Source of the DNA: Archangium_A sp035910535
GTDB taxonomy: Bacteria > Myxococcota > Myxococcia > Myxococcales > Myxococcaceae
Assembly: GCA_035910535.1 (NCBI GenBank)
Contig: JAMHXF010000025.1
Coordinates: forward strand, 1-64,000
DNA length: 64,000 nt
Reading direction: 5' to 3'
Below are positions 24,102 through 32,251 of this stretch, in pieces (positions within the stretch are counted from its first letter, which is position 1; the number at the start of each line of letters is the position of its first letter). The notes under the pieces were generated by a model that was given only the letters and a program-made list of their open reading frames with translations, was not told the DNA's origin and ran no database searches. The translations under genes and the position numbers were made by a program.

Positions 24102-24923
24102 TCACCCGTCGCGCGCGGGTGCGCCGGTGACTTCAGTGACCCACGCGTCGATGAGCTGCCGTGCGATCGACAGGCGCGGTGGAATTCGCGGGAGCGCAGT
24201 CGCCTCGAAGAACTGCGCTTCTTTGATCTCCTCGCCGTCGACGCGCAGCTCGCCGCCCGCGTAGTCGGCGGTGAAGGCGATCATCAACGAGTTCGGAAAC
24301 GGCCACGGCTGGCTGCCGAAATAGCGAACGTTCTTCACCGCGACGCCGACCTCTTCGAACACCTCCCGCGTCAACGTCTGCTCGAGCGATTCGCCCACTT
24401 CAGCGAAGCCCGCGAGCGTGGAGAACATCGGCACCGGGAACCGCCCCGAGTTCGCCAGCAACGCGCGCTCCCCCTTCCGCACCAGCGTGATGATGGCCGG
24501 AGAGATGCGCGGGTAGACGACGAGGCCACAGTGCGAACACTTGAGCGCGCGTTCTCGCTCGTGCCGCCCGGTCTTCGCGCCGCAGCGCCCACAGAAGCGG
24601 TTCGTCTGCGCGAAGTGCACCAGCTGATTCGCGCGCCCGGCGACCGCGAAGAGCTCTTCGTCGAGCCGCGACCACAACGAACGAAGCCCTACGAGCTCGA
24701 AGCCATCGAGCGCCAGCGACTCCAACGCGACCGCGAAGAACGCCACGTCACCGAGTGAACCGAGCACCTGCGCGTCGACGAGCGGGCCCAGCTCATCGCG
24801 CGTCGGCAACGCGAGGACTCCAGCAGCATCGCGGCGCAACAACACCGTGTTCTCGCCACACACGAAGTAGCGGCTGCGCAGCACCTCGACCTCCGAGAAC
24901 TGCGACGCGATGACGAACGGCAT
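24102..24923 (-). CDS. nudC: NADH pyrophosphatase (Nudix), NudC-type
   Basis: This encodes 273 residues. An N-terminal domain precedes a zinc ribbon with Cys111-x2-Cys114 and Cys129-x2-Cys132. The Nudix box from Gly172 (GFAEVGESLEQTLTREVFEE) has the full GX5EX7REUXEEXGU pattern. The SQPWPFPNSLM segment after it is the SQPWPFPxS signature that marks NADH pyrophosphatases. Known: the enzyme splits NAD(H) into NMN(H) and AMP and removes NAD caps from RNA. The ATG at 24923 is preferred over upstream in-frame codons because the conserved N-terminal strand begins there. It is transcribed divergently from the WGR gene with only 33 nt between. Confidence 0.93.
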   Translation of the reverse strand: MPFVIASQFSEVEVLRSRYFVCGENTVLLRRDAAGVLALPTRDELGPLVDAQVLGSLGDVAFFAVALESLALDGFELVGLRSLWSRLDEELFAVAGRANQLVHFAQTNRFCGRCGAKTGRHERERALKCSHCGLVVYPRISPAIITLVRKGERALLANSGRFPVPMFSTLAGFAEVGESLEQTLTREVFEEVGVAVKNVRYFGSQPWPFPNSLMIAFTADYAGGELRVDGEEIKEAQFFEATALPRIPPRLSIARQLIDAWVTEVTGAPARDG

Positions 24924-24956
24924 GCGGCAGTCGTAACGCCATCGTACAGTCCGCGC

Positions 24957-25697
24957 ATGCGACGCTTTGAGTTCAAAGACGGCAAGTCGAACAAGTTCTG
25001 GGCAGTCGCTGTCGACGGCTCGAAGTTCACCATGCACTACGGCCGCATCGGCACCGAAGGCAAGACGCAGACGAAGTCGGCCGCGTCACCGGGCGACGCC
25101 AACCGCGCCGTCGAGAAGCTCGTCAGCGAGAAGCTCGACAAGGGCTACGTCGAGGTCGCGGCAGAGAAGACGACGATGAACGAAGCGGTCTTCTGGGAGC
25201 TCATCTCGAAGTTCAACTGGAAGAAGCTCGGCGACGACGATGAGGTGATGGCGCCCGCCTCGAAGGCGCTCGCGCGCATGGCGGTGAAGGAGCTCTACGC
25301 GTTCGACGACATTCTCGCGGCGAAGCTCTACGCGCTCGACACGCGGGAAGTGGCGCGCGGCGTGTATCGAGGCCAGCTCAACCCCGACGACGGCGACGAC
25401 TACATCTCGGCCGACGACTTTCTGTACGTGCGCTGCGTCATCGTCGCGAACGGCAAGAAGTTCTACGAGTCGGTGCTGGCCGACCCGATGACCGCCCCGC
25501 AAGACGTCGAGTTCGAGTCGTTGCTCTACCTGGTGCAGAGCGCGTTCGAGGCGAAGACCGGCGACGAGTACGAGCACTCGCCCGAGCTGTCCTGGGAGAG
25601 CTTCAGCAACACCGAAGGCTGGAAGCCGACGAAGAAGACGAAGCCCGGTCGCTTCACTGCGGCTTCGGTACCGGTGATGAACCGTCGCCCGACGTAG
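24957..25697 (+). CDS. WGR domain - DUF4240 protein
   Basis: This encodes 246 residues. The first about 75 form a WGR domain, with FEFKDGKSNKFWAV, FTMHYGRIGTEGKTQTK and a KLVSEKLDKGYVE helix. The central Trp-Gly-Arg signature reads YGR here. Residues about 80-205 match DUF4240: MNEAVFWELISKF, an acidic EVMAPAS helix, DDFLYVRCVIVANG, and FESLLYLVQSAFE. Known: WGR domains bind DNA ends in PARPs but are also common in bacterial proteins of unknown role. DUF4240 has no assigned activity. The next gene, an RraA homologue, begins 11 nt after the stop and may be co-transcribed. Confidence 0.85.
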   Translation: MRRFEFKDGKSNKFWAVAVDGSKFTMHYGRIGTEGKTQTKSAASPGDANRAVEKLVSEKLDKGYVEVAAEKTTMNEAVFWELISKFNWKKLGDDDEVMAPASKALARMAVKELYAFDDILAAKLYALDTREVARGVYRGQLNPDDGDDYISADDFLYVRCVIVANGKKFYESVLADPMTAPQDVEFESLLYLVQSAFEAKTGDEYEHSPELSWESFSNTEGWKPTKKTKPGRFTAASVPVMNRRPT

Positions 25698-25708
25698 TGG
25701 GTCGTTAC

Positions 25709-26200
25709 ATGGTGCTCATGAACGACAGCCCCAGGACCGCAGATCTCGTCGACGCGCACGACGCACAGGTGAAGCTCTGCCAGCTGCAATTTCAGCTGCT
25801 CGGAAAGCGCCGCCGGTTTCACGGTCGCATCGCGACGGTGAAGTGCTTCGAAGACAACGTGCTGTTGAAGCAGCGCCTCAGTGAGCCCGGCGCCGGCCGG
25901 GTGCTGGTGGTCGACGCAGGTGCGTCGCTCCGTGTCGCTGTCGTGGGCGACGTCATCGCCGGGCTCGCGCAGAAGAACGGCTGGAGCGGCCTCATCATCA
26001 ACGGCGCGATTCGTGACTCGCTCGAGCTGAGCACCTTCGACTTCGCGGTCTGCGCGCTCGGTCGTTCACCGAAGAAGAGCGCCAAGAAAGGCACCGGCGA
26101 GAGCGAGGTGACGGTGAACTTCGGAGGCGCCGACTTCGTACCGGGTCACTTCGTCTACGCCGACGACGACGGCGTGCTGGTGAGCGCCACGGAGCTCTGA
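25709..26200 (+). CDS. rraA: RraA-like protein (RNase E inhibitor / HMG aldolase family)
   Basis: This encodes 163 residues in the compact RraA fold. Family blocks are seen in order: TADLVDAH, ATVKCFEDNVLLKQRL, GAGRVLVVDAGASLRVAVVG, GWSGLIINGAIRD (the catalytic-type NGAIRD loop) and VNFGGADFVPGHFVYADDDGV. Known: E. coli RraA inhibits RNase E, while many relatives are class II 4-hydroxy-4-methyl-2-oxoglutarate or oxaloacetate lyases using Mg2+ bound at the G-x-x-R-D region. Both roles remain possible from sequence. The ATG at 25709 gives the usual length, and a GTG at 25697 is an alternative. Confidence 0.9.
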   Translation: MVLMNDSPRTADLVDAHDAQVKLCQLQFQLLGKRRRFHGRIATVKCFEDNVLLKQRLSEPGAGRVLVVDAGASLRVAVVGDVIAGLAQKNGWSGLIINGAIRDSLELSTFDFAVCALGRSPKKSAKKGTGESEVTVNFGGADFVPGHFVYADDDGVLVSATEL

Positions 26201-26287
26201 ATGACCACGTCTTCAAAGTGAAGCGGCGAAACGGCCAGCCAGTGGGTATGTGGCCTCCGCACCGCAGTTCGCGAAGGGGACCCTCAC

Positions 26288-28546
26288 ATGTTCAGAGCGC
26301 TCGGAGCGTTCGCGTGGAATCGACGTTGGCTCGTGCTCATCGCCACGGGGGTGCTGCTGGTCGGCTCACTCTTCTCGTTGACGCTGGCGGGCGTGCTGTC
26401 GGGCGGCGTGATTCACGGCCTCGAGTCGGGGAAGGCCGACCGCATGATCGAAGACGTCGTGGGCCGCAACAGCGACACCACGGTGGTCTTCCTCTTCGAG
26501 TCGAAGACCGAAGCGCCGTCGTCTGACGCCTTCAAGAAGTCAATGAACGACGCGCTCGCGCCGCTGCGCACCGACGCACGGGTCGCCATCGTCGAAGCGC
26601 CGACCGACGTCGACCCGCGCACCGCCGCGACGCGCATGAATGAAGAAGGCAAGACGGCCTTCGCGCTCGTCACGCTCAAGGGTGACTTGAAAGAAGCGCT
26701 GCACAAGTGGCCCGACGTTCGCGACCTCGTGAAGAGCGACACGCTCCAGGTCACCGCGACCGGCCGCCTCGCGTTCATGAGAGATCTGAACGTGCAGCTC
26801 GAACACGACCTGCTGCTCGCCGAGCTCATCTCGATTCCGCTCGCGCTCCTCGTGCTGCTGCTCGTCTTCCGCACGGTGGTCGCCGCGATTCTCCCCGTCG
26901 CGGTCGGCGGGCTGGCCGTCGTCGGCGGCATCGCCATCGTCTTCCTGCTCAGCAACGTGATGGACGTCTCTCAGTACACCATCAACGTCTGCTCGCTCAT
27001 CGGGCTCGGCGTCGCCATCGACTACTCGTTGTTCACCGTGAGCCGGTACCGCGAAGAGCTCGCAGCGGGCCGCGACTACAAAGAAGCGCTCATTCGCGCG
27101 GTCGACCACGCCGGTCGTGTGGTGGCCTTCTCGGCGCTCGCGGTGTGCTCGGGCCTCGCGGGCCTGTTGTTCTTCGACGGCTCGTTTCTCATGACCATGG
27201 GCATCGGCGGCGCCATCGTCGTCGCGCTCGCGGCCATCTTCGCGCTCACGTTCTTGCCCGCGTTGCTCGCCGTGCTGGGCCCCCGCATCAACTCGCTCAA
27301 GCTGCCGCTGCCGAACCTGACGACGCGCGAAGGCTTCTGGCACCGCCTCGCCGTGGGCGTGATGAAGCGCCCCATCGTGGTGCTGGTGCCCACGCTCGGC
27401 GTGTTGCTCTTCATCGCCGCGCCGTTCCTCAACCTCCGCCTCGCGGCCTCCGACGTGCGGATTCTCCCCGAGAACCTCGAGGCGCGCCGGGGCTTCACGT
27501 TGCTCGAGCAGCAGTTCCCCGACCAGGGCGACACCCACTTCTCGGTGGTCGTGCGCTTCCCCGAAGGGTCGCCCTTCACGCCCGAGCGCACAGCCCAGCT
27601 GTGGGAGCTGACCGAGCGCATCAGCAAGATGGACAACGTTCGCCTCGTGCAGAGCCCGGTGAAGCTCGACCCGCGCCTGAGCAAAGAGATGGTGGTCGGC
27701 CTCTTTCAACAACCGCCGCCCGAACAGGCGCCGCTCATCGAAGGCGTGAAGCGCGCGTTCTCGAAAGACTCGGTGGTCTTCCTGCAGGCGATTTCTGCGG
27801 CGGCGCCCGACAGCACCGAAGCGCGCAACATCGTCAAAGCGCTTCGTGAAACCCGCGCGGTCGGAGACGGCACGCTGGTCGTCGGAGGTGAGAGCGCGCT
27901 CGACGTCGACACCACCGACTACCTGCTCAACCGCGCGCCGCGGGCCGTCATCTTCGTCGTGTCGATGACCTTCATCGTGCTCATGCTGCTGCTCGGCTCG
28001 GTGCTGCTGCCGTTGAAGGCGGTGCTGATGAACTTCCTCTCAATCGGCGGCTCGTTCGGCGCGATGGTCTTCATCTTCCAGGAAGGCCACAGCGGGTTTC
28101 TGCACGTGCAGCCGCACGCGCTCGAGCCGGTGCTCCCCATCATTCTGTTCTGCGTCTTGTTCGGCCTGTCGATGGACTACGAGGTGCTCATCCTCACGCG
28201 CATGAAAGAGGCGTACGAGCGCACGAAGAACAACACGCTCGCCGTCGGTGAAGGCATCGAGAAGACCGCAGGGCTCGTCACCTCGGCGGCGGCCATCATG
28301 GTCGCGGTGTTCGTGGCCTTCGCGCTCGCGAAGATCGTGCTCATTCAGGCCGTCGGGGTGGGCATGGCCATTGCCGTGGCGCTCGACGCGACGCTGGTTC
28401 GCGTGCTGCTCGTACCAGCGACGATGCGGCTCTTCGGTGACGCCAACTGGTGGGGCCCGAAGTGGTTGCTGTCGCTGCAGCGCGCGCTGCATCTGCACCA
28501 CGCCCACGGCGGCGACGTCGAGCCGGTCGCAAAGACCAACACGTAG
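26288..28546 (+). CDS. MMPL/RND-family membrane transporter
   Basis: This encodes 752 residues. A first helix at about 14-35 is followed by a roughly 140-residue extracytoplasmic domain, then five to six helices (about 175-350) with the GLGVAIDYSLFTVSRYREE motif. A second domain (about 385-545) and a second helix bundle follow (about 550-740) with FGLSMDYEVLILTRMKEAYE. The internal duplication and the GxxxDY / SMDYE motifs (proton-relay Asp) mark MmpL-type transporters, which export lipids or hydrophobic compounds using the proton gradient. A good ribosome site (AGGGGA) precedes the ATG. It is a single gene between rraA and the polysaccharide locus, and the substrate is unknown. Confidence 0.92.
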   Translation: MFRALGAFAWNRRWLVLIATGVLLVGSLFSLTLAGVLSGGVIHGLESGKADRMIEDVVGRNSDTTVVFLFESKTEAPSSDAFKKSMNDALAPLRTDARVAIVEAPTDVDPRTAATRMNEEGKTAFALVTLKGDLKEALHKWPDVRDLVKSDTLQVTATGRLAFMRDLNVQLEHDLLLAELISIPLALLVLLLVFRTVVAAILPVAVGGLAVVGGIAIVFLLSNVMDVSQYTINVCSLIGLGVAIDYSLFTVSRYREELAAGRDYKEALIRAVDHAGRVVAFSALAVCSGLAGLLFFDGSFLMTMGIGGAIVVALAAIFALTFLPALLAVLGPRINSLKLPLPNLTTREGFWHRLAVGVMKRPIVVLVPTLGVLLFIAAPFLNLRLAASDVRILPENLEARRGFTLLEQQFPDQGDTHFSVVVRFPEGSPFTPERTAQLWELTERISKMDNVRLVQSPVKLDPRLSKEMVVGLFQQPPPEQAPLIEGVKRAFSKDSVVFLQAISAAAPDSTEARNIVKALRETRAVGDGTLVVGGESALDVDTTDYLLNRAPRAVIFVVSMTFIVLMLLLGSVLLPLKAVLMNFLSIGGSFGAMVFIFQEGHSGFLHVQPHALEPVLPIILFCVLFGLSMDYEVLILTRMKEAYERTKNNTLAVGEGIEKTAGLVTSAAAIMVAVFVAFALAKIVLIQAVGVGMAIAVALDATLVRVLLVPATMRLFGDANWWGPKWLLSLQRALHLHHAHGGDVEPVAKTNT

Positions 28547-28607
28547 AACGTGTCGCTCGCCCAAACGCACGTGAGTCGATATGGGGCCCGCGAGGTCTGC
28601 CGGAAAA

Positions 28608-29135
28608 ATGAGCCTGCTGAACCAACTGATGTCCGATGCACGTGAGCTCGTGAACGCCAACGCGCGTGGCCGCGAGTTGAACCGCGACCGGTACTTCCAG
28701 GAAGTGACGAGCGACGGCTACCAGATCCTCGTGGTGCAGCGGCTCCGTGAGCGCTGCCGCAAGTTCCACGTGCCGCTCGCCAACCACCTGCTGCGGCGCT
28801 TCACCACCAGCGTGTACGGCATCGAGATCGGCAACGACGTGACGCTCGGTGAAGGCGTGTCTTTCGTGCACCCCATCGCGGTGGTCATCGGCGGCACCTC
28901 GAAGATCGGCGATCGCGTTCGCTTCATGGGCAACAACACCGTGGGCACCGCGAAAGACAACGGCTACCCGGTCATCGAAGACGACGTGCTGGTCGGCGCG
29001 GGGGCGCGCGTGCTGGGGCCGATTCACGTCGGGCGCGGCGCCATCATCGGCGCCAACGCGGTCGTGCTGCACGACGTGCCCGCAGGCGCGGTCGTCACCG
29101 GCATTCCTGCCACCGTGCGAGACGCCTCGCGGTAA
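28608..29135 (+). CDS. serine acetyltransferase-like left-handed beta-helix acyltransferase
   Basis: This encodes 175 residues. The N-terminal helices (about 1-70) and the hexapeptide-repeat coil that follows (YGIEIGNDVTLGEGVSFVHP, IGDRVRFMGNNTVG, IEDDVLVGAGARVLGPIHVG, AIIGANAVVLHDVP) are those of the CysE branch. The C-terminus is short. Homologues without a role in cysteine synthesis are common in exopolysaccharide loci, where they acetylate sugars or nucleotide-sugars. A second, 193-residue relative closes the locus at 62298. The ATG at 28608 has GAGG 13 nt upstream. It is followed 9 nt later by a GH44 gene. Confidence 0.8.
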   Translation: MSLLNQLMSDARELVNANARGRELNRDRYFQEVTSDGYQILVVQRLRERCRKFHVPLANHLLRRFTTSVYGIEIGNDVTLGEGVSFVHPIAVVIGGTSKIGDRVRFMGNNTVGTAKDNGYPVIEDDVLVGAGARVLGPIHVGRGAIIGANAVVLHDVPAGAVVTGIPATVRDASR

Positions 29136-29144
29136 AGAGGTCGC

Positions 29145-31274
29145 GTGCGACCATCACTGCTGGTGCTGTTCCTCCTTCTCGGCTGTCAACGCGGCACGGC
29201 AGAGGCCGCGCTCCGACCCGAGGGCACCCGCAGCGGCGCGGCGCCGCGCATCGTCTCGCGCATCTTCGTCGGGGGGCTCGTCGCGCCGTGGGAAGACCAC
29301 GGCTGGTCTGAGCGACAACCTCGCACCAGCGGCGGCGAACGTCTGGAAATGACGAACTACGGCGGGTGGATCATCACCAACCGCGAGCTCGTCGGCACGT
29401 TCGGCGGCGTGCTGTTCCGCTTCAAGGCTCCGAAAGAATGGGGCGACTTTCTTCAGGTGCGCGTCGACTCAGAAGGCGAAGACGTCTTTCCACGTGTGAA
29501 CGTGGGCCCCGAGCACCGCAAAGATCTCCCCGACGGCTGGAGCGAGGTCTTCATCGCCATCACCGACCTCAACCCCACCTTCCAGAAGTACAACCGCGTC
29601 GTCATTCGCGCGCGCAACCAGCTGCCGCCGCCGGGCCTCGTGGAGATCGACGATCTCGGGCTCACGCTGGCCGACCCCGGGTTGATGGCGAAGGCGCAGC
29701 TGCCGCGCGCGGTGACGACCTCGCCGGCCGCGATGCTCGTGGAGTGCGCCGCGAAGCCCAGAGAAATCAGCCCATACATCTACGGCATCGCCTTCAACGC
29801 GCGCGCTGAATACACGGGCGACGCACAGTGGAAGCTGGGCGCGACGGCGCGGCGCTGGGGCGGCAACCCCACCAGCCGCTTCAACTGGGAGCTCGGCTCG
29901 GTGTGGAACACCGCCAGCGACTACTTCTTCGAGAACGTCGACTACGTAGGCCGCGCCGACTTCACGTGGGCCACGTTCCTCGAGACCAACCGGGATCGTC
30001 GGCTCGCCTCCGCGCTGACGGTGCCGATGATCGGCTGGGTCGCGAAAGACAAGAAGAGCGTCGGCTTTCCGGTGGAGCTCTACGGCAAGCAGCAACAGGT
30101 CGACGGAGATCGCGGCGCCGGCAACGGGCTCAAGGCCGACGGCACGCCCATTGAGCCGGGTGACCCGTCGCGCACCAGCGTGGTCGCGCCGCCGGAGTTC
30201 ATCGGCCGCTGGGTCTCGGCCATCAACGCGCTCAGCAAGCAGCGCGGCGCACCCGTCGTCAGCCAGTACATTCTCGATAACGAACCGGCGCTCTGGCACG
30301 ACACGCACCGCGACGTTCGCCCCAGGCCCATCACCTACGACGAGCTGCTCGACCGCACCATTCGCTACGGCACCGCCATTCGCAAAGCCGACCCGAGCGC
30401 CGTCATCGCCGGGCCCGCCGAGTGGGGGTGGACCGGCTACCTCTATTCCGCGCTCGACGCCGAGAAGGGCTTCGCGCTCAAGCCCGACCGCCGCGCGCAC
30501 GGAGATCAGCCGCTCATCGAGTGGTACCTGCAGAAGCTCGCGCAGCACGAAAAGAAGACCGGCGTGAAGGTGCTCGACGTGCTCGACCTGCACTACTACC
30601 CGCAGGGCGCCGGCATCGGCGTGGGCACGCAGGGCAAAGTCGACCGCGACACCAGCGCGCTGCGCATCCGCTCCACTCGCTCGCTGTGGGACCCGCGCTA
30701 CTCCGACGAGTCGTGGATCAAAGAGCCGGTGATGTTGATTCCGCGCATGCAGGCGTGGGTCGACACGTTCTACCCGGGGCTCAAGCTGAGCATCGGCGAG
30801 TACAACTTCGGCGCTGAAGGGCACATGTCGGGCGGGCTCGCGCTCGCGGACGCGCTGGGGCGCTTCGGCCAGCACGGCCTCTACTCAGCCTTCTATTGGA
30901 CCTACCCCGCCGAGAACTCGCCTGCCGCCTGGGCGTTTCGTCTGTTCCGCGACTTCGACGGCAAGGGCAGCACCTTCGAGGCGCTCTCGCTGCCCACCGA
31001 CGCGCCGCGCGACACCGCGTTGTTCGCCGCGCGCTCTCACGACGGCAAGAAGGTGACGCTGGTGTTGCTCAACACCTCGCCCACCGACGCCTTCGACGCG
31101 AGCGTGAACCTCAAGGGCTGCGCGGCGCCGAAGACGCAGCGGGTCTTCACCTACGTGGGTGACGCGCGCGGCCTGTTCGCGCAGCAGCCGGTGCCGGGAA
31201 AGTCGTGGCACCTGCCGCCGTATTCGATGACCGCCGTCGAGCTGACCTTCGAGACGCCGCTCAAGGCGCCGTGA
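29145..31274 (+). CDS. GH44-family endoglycanase, lipoprotein
   Basis: This encodes 709 residues from a GTG with AAGAGG just upstream. The lipobox FLLLGC puts a lipid-anchored Cys near residue 14. A beta-rich domain (about 35-195) precedes the GH44 catalytic part. That part begins ISPYIYGIAFNA, has RRWGGNPTSRFNWE, the acid/base Glu380 in DNEPALWHDTHRDV, LDLHYYPQ, and nucleophile Glu552 in IGEYNFG. A beta-sandwich ends the protein. Known: GH44 enzymes cut beta-1,4-glucan, xyloglucan or similar backbones with retention. In a polysaccharide export locus the likely job is trimming or releasing the product at the cell surface. A second GH44 gene lies 1 kb downstream. Confidence 0.88.
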   Translation: MRPSLLVLFLLLGCQRGTAEAALRPEGTRSGAAPRIVSRIFVGGLVAPWEDHGWSERQPRTSGGERLEMTNYGGWIITNRELVGTFGGVLFRFKAPKEWGDFLQVRVDSEGEDVFPRVNVGPEHRKDLPDGWSEVFIAITDLNPTFQKYNRVVIRARNQLPPPGLVEIDDLGLTLADPGLMAKAQLPRAVTTSPAAMLVECAAKPREISPYIYGIAFNARAEYTGDAQWKLGATARRWGGNPTSRFNWELGSVWNTASDYFFENVDYVGRADFTWATFLETNRDRRLASALTVPMIGWVAKDKKSVGFPVELYGKQQQVDGDRGAGNGLKADGTPIEPGDPSRTSVVAPPEFIGRWVSAINALSKQRGAPVVSQYILDNEPALWHDTHRDVRPRPITYDELLDRTIRYGTAIRKADPSAVIAGPAEWGWTGYLYSALDAEKGFALKPDRRAHGDQPLIEWYLQKLAQHEKKTGVKVLDVLDLHYYPQGAGIGVGTQGKVDRDTSALRIRSTRSLWDPRYSDESWIKEPVMLIPRMQAWVDTFYPGLKLSIGEYNFGAEGHMSGGLALADALGRFGQHGLYSAFYWTYPAENSPAAWAFRLFRDFDGKGSTFEALSLPTDAPRDTALFAARSHDGKKVTLVLLNTSPTDAFDASVNLKGCAAPKTQRVFTYVGDARGLFAQQPVPGKSWHLPPYSMTAVELTFETPLKAP

Positions 31275-32202
31275 GGCGACGCTTCAACTGCCGCGCGAAA
31301 GCCGCGAGCTGCGGCGCGTTCGCCAGGGCCTTGCGCACCTCCTGCCGCGCCGTGAGCACCACCTGCTCACGCAGGGACGGCGTGCCCACCGGGCCCACCA
31401 CGCGGTTGTGCGTCGCGAACTGAAACTTGTAGTCCTCCGCGCCGATGAGGAAGTCGAACTCCACGTCGCCCCGCTGCTGGCTGGCGCGAATGAGCTCGAG
31501 CAACAGCAACCGGCCCGGCGAATACTTGCCGTACTGCGCGTCGTACGCGGGGATCCAGAAGCCGAGGCGGCGATCGAAGTTGGCGCCGAAGTGCCCGGCC
31601 AGCAACGTCGAGCCTGCCGAATAGCTGCTGACCAACAAGAGGCCGGCGCGGTGCAGCTGACGAAAGAGCTCCACGTTCGCGGGCTGCGCGAAGAGATCGC
31701 CCACGCCGGTGGCCAGGTACTGTGCCGACTTCCACCGCAGCACGGCGTCGAAGACCTCGGGGCGGCGATCGTCGAGCTCGAACTTCACCGGCCCGAAGTC
31801 TTTCTCGAGCCGCCGCACCTGCCGCGCGTTGTCGTTGCCCTTCACCTTCACGCGGTCGCGCACCATCGCCTCCCACGCCTCGAATGACGGCAGCCCCGAC
31901 CAGTCGATGAACGGCGAGGGCTGAATGCCGCGCGGCTCATCACCCGTGCGCTCCGCCATCAGCTCGGTGCGCAGCACCGTGCGCGGGAAGTAGTCGAGCG
32001 GCTGCAGCGCCTCACCTGCCGGCACGCCGTCGAGCGGCTGCGGAAAGTCGTAGGCCGGCATCACGCGCACGGGCCGCCCGTCGACCACCAACAGCCGCAG
32101 CACGCGGCCTTCGAGGCGGAACAGCTCGATGCTCCGGCGCTGCTCGGGGAAGAAGACGCCACCGGCGATCTCCAGGAAGGCGCGCGACGAGAAGAGATTC
32201 AT
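31261..32202 (-). CDS. GNAT/FemAB-like acyltransferase (Acetyltransf_6 type)
   Basis: This encodes 313 residues with the GNAT fold of the CelD/BcsL type (PF13480-like). An ARQVRRLEKDFG helix, a central VLRWKSAQYLATG segment, LLVSSYSAGSTLLAGHFGANFDRRLGFWIPAYD and the YSPGRLLLLELI helix near the acyl-CoA site are visible, with FDFLIGAEDYKFQF near the end. Such enzymes acylate amino sugars or lipid-linked sugars during polysaccharide assembly. It is the only minus-strand gene between the two GH44 genes, and its 3' end overlaps the first by 14 bp, so the pair is convergent. Its promoter must lie within the 49-nt gap before the second GH44 gene. Confidence 0.8.
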   Translation of the reverse strand: MNLFSSRAFLEIAGGVFFPEQRRSIELFRLEGRVLRLLVVDGRPVRVMPAYDFPQPLDGVPAGEALQPLDYFPRTVLRTELMAERTGDEPRGIQPSPFIDWSGLPSFEAWEAMVRDRVKVKGNDNARQVRRLEKDFGPVKFELDDRRPEVFDAVLRWKSAQYLATGVGDLFAQPANVELFRQLHRAGLLLVSSYSAGSTLLAGHFGANFDRRLGFWIPAYDAQYGKYSPGRLLLLELIRASQQRGDVEFDFLIGAEDYKFQFATHNRVVGPVGTPSLREQVVLTARQEVRKALANAPQLAAFARQLKRRLTAP

Positions 32203-32251
32203 GTGTGGGCGCCAATACCACCGCGCCGCACAAACATGCTAACCCCGAGAA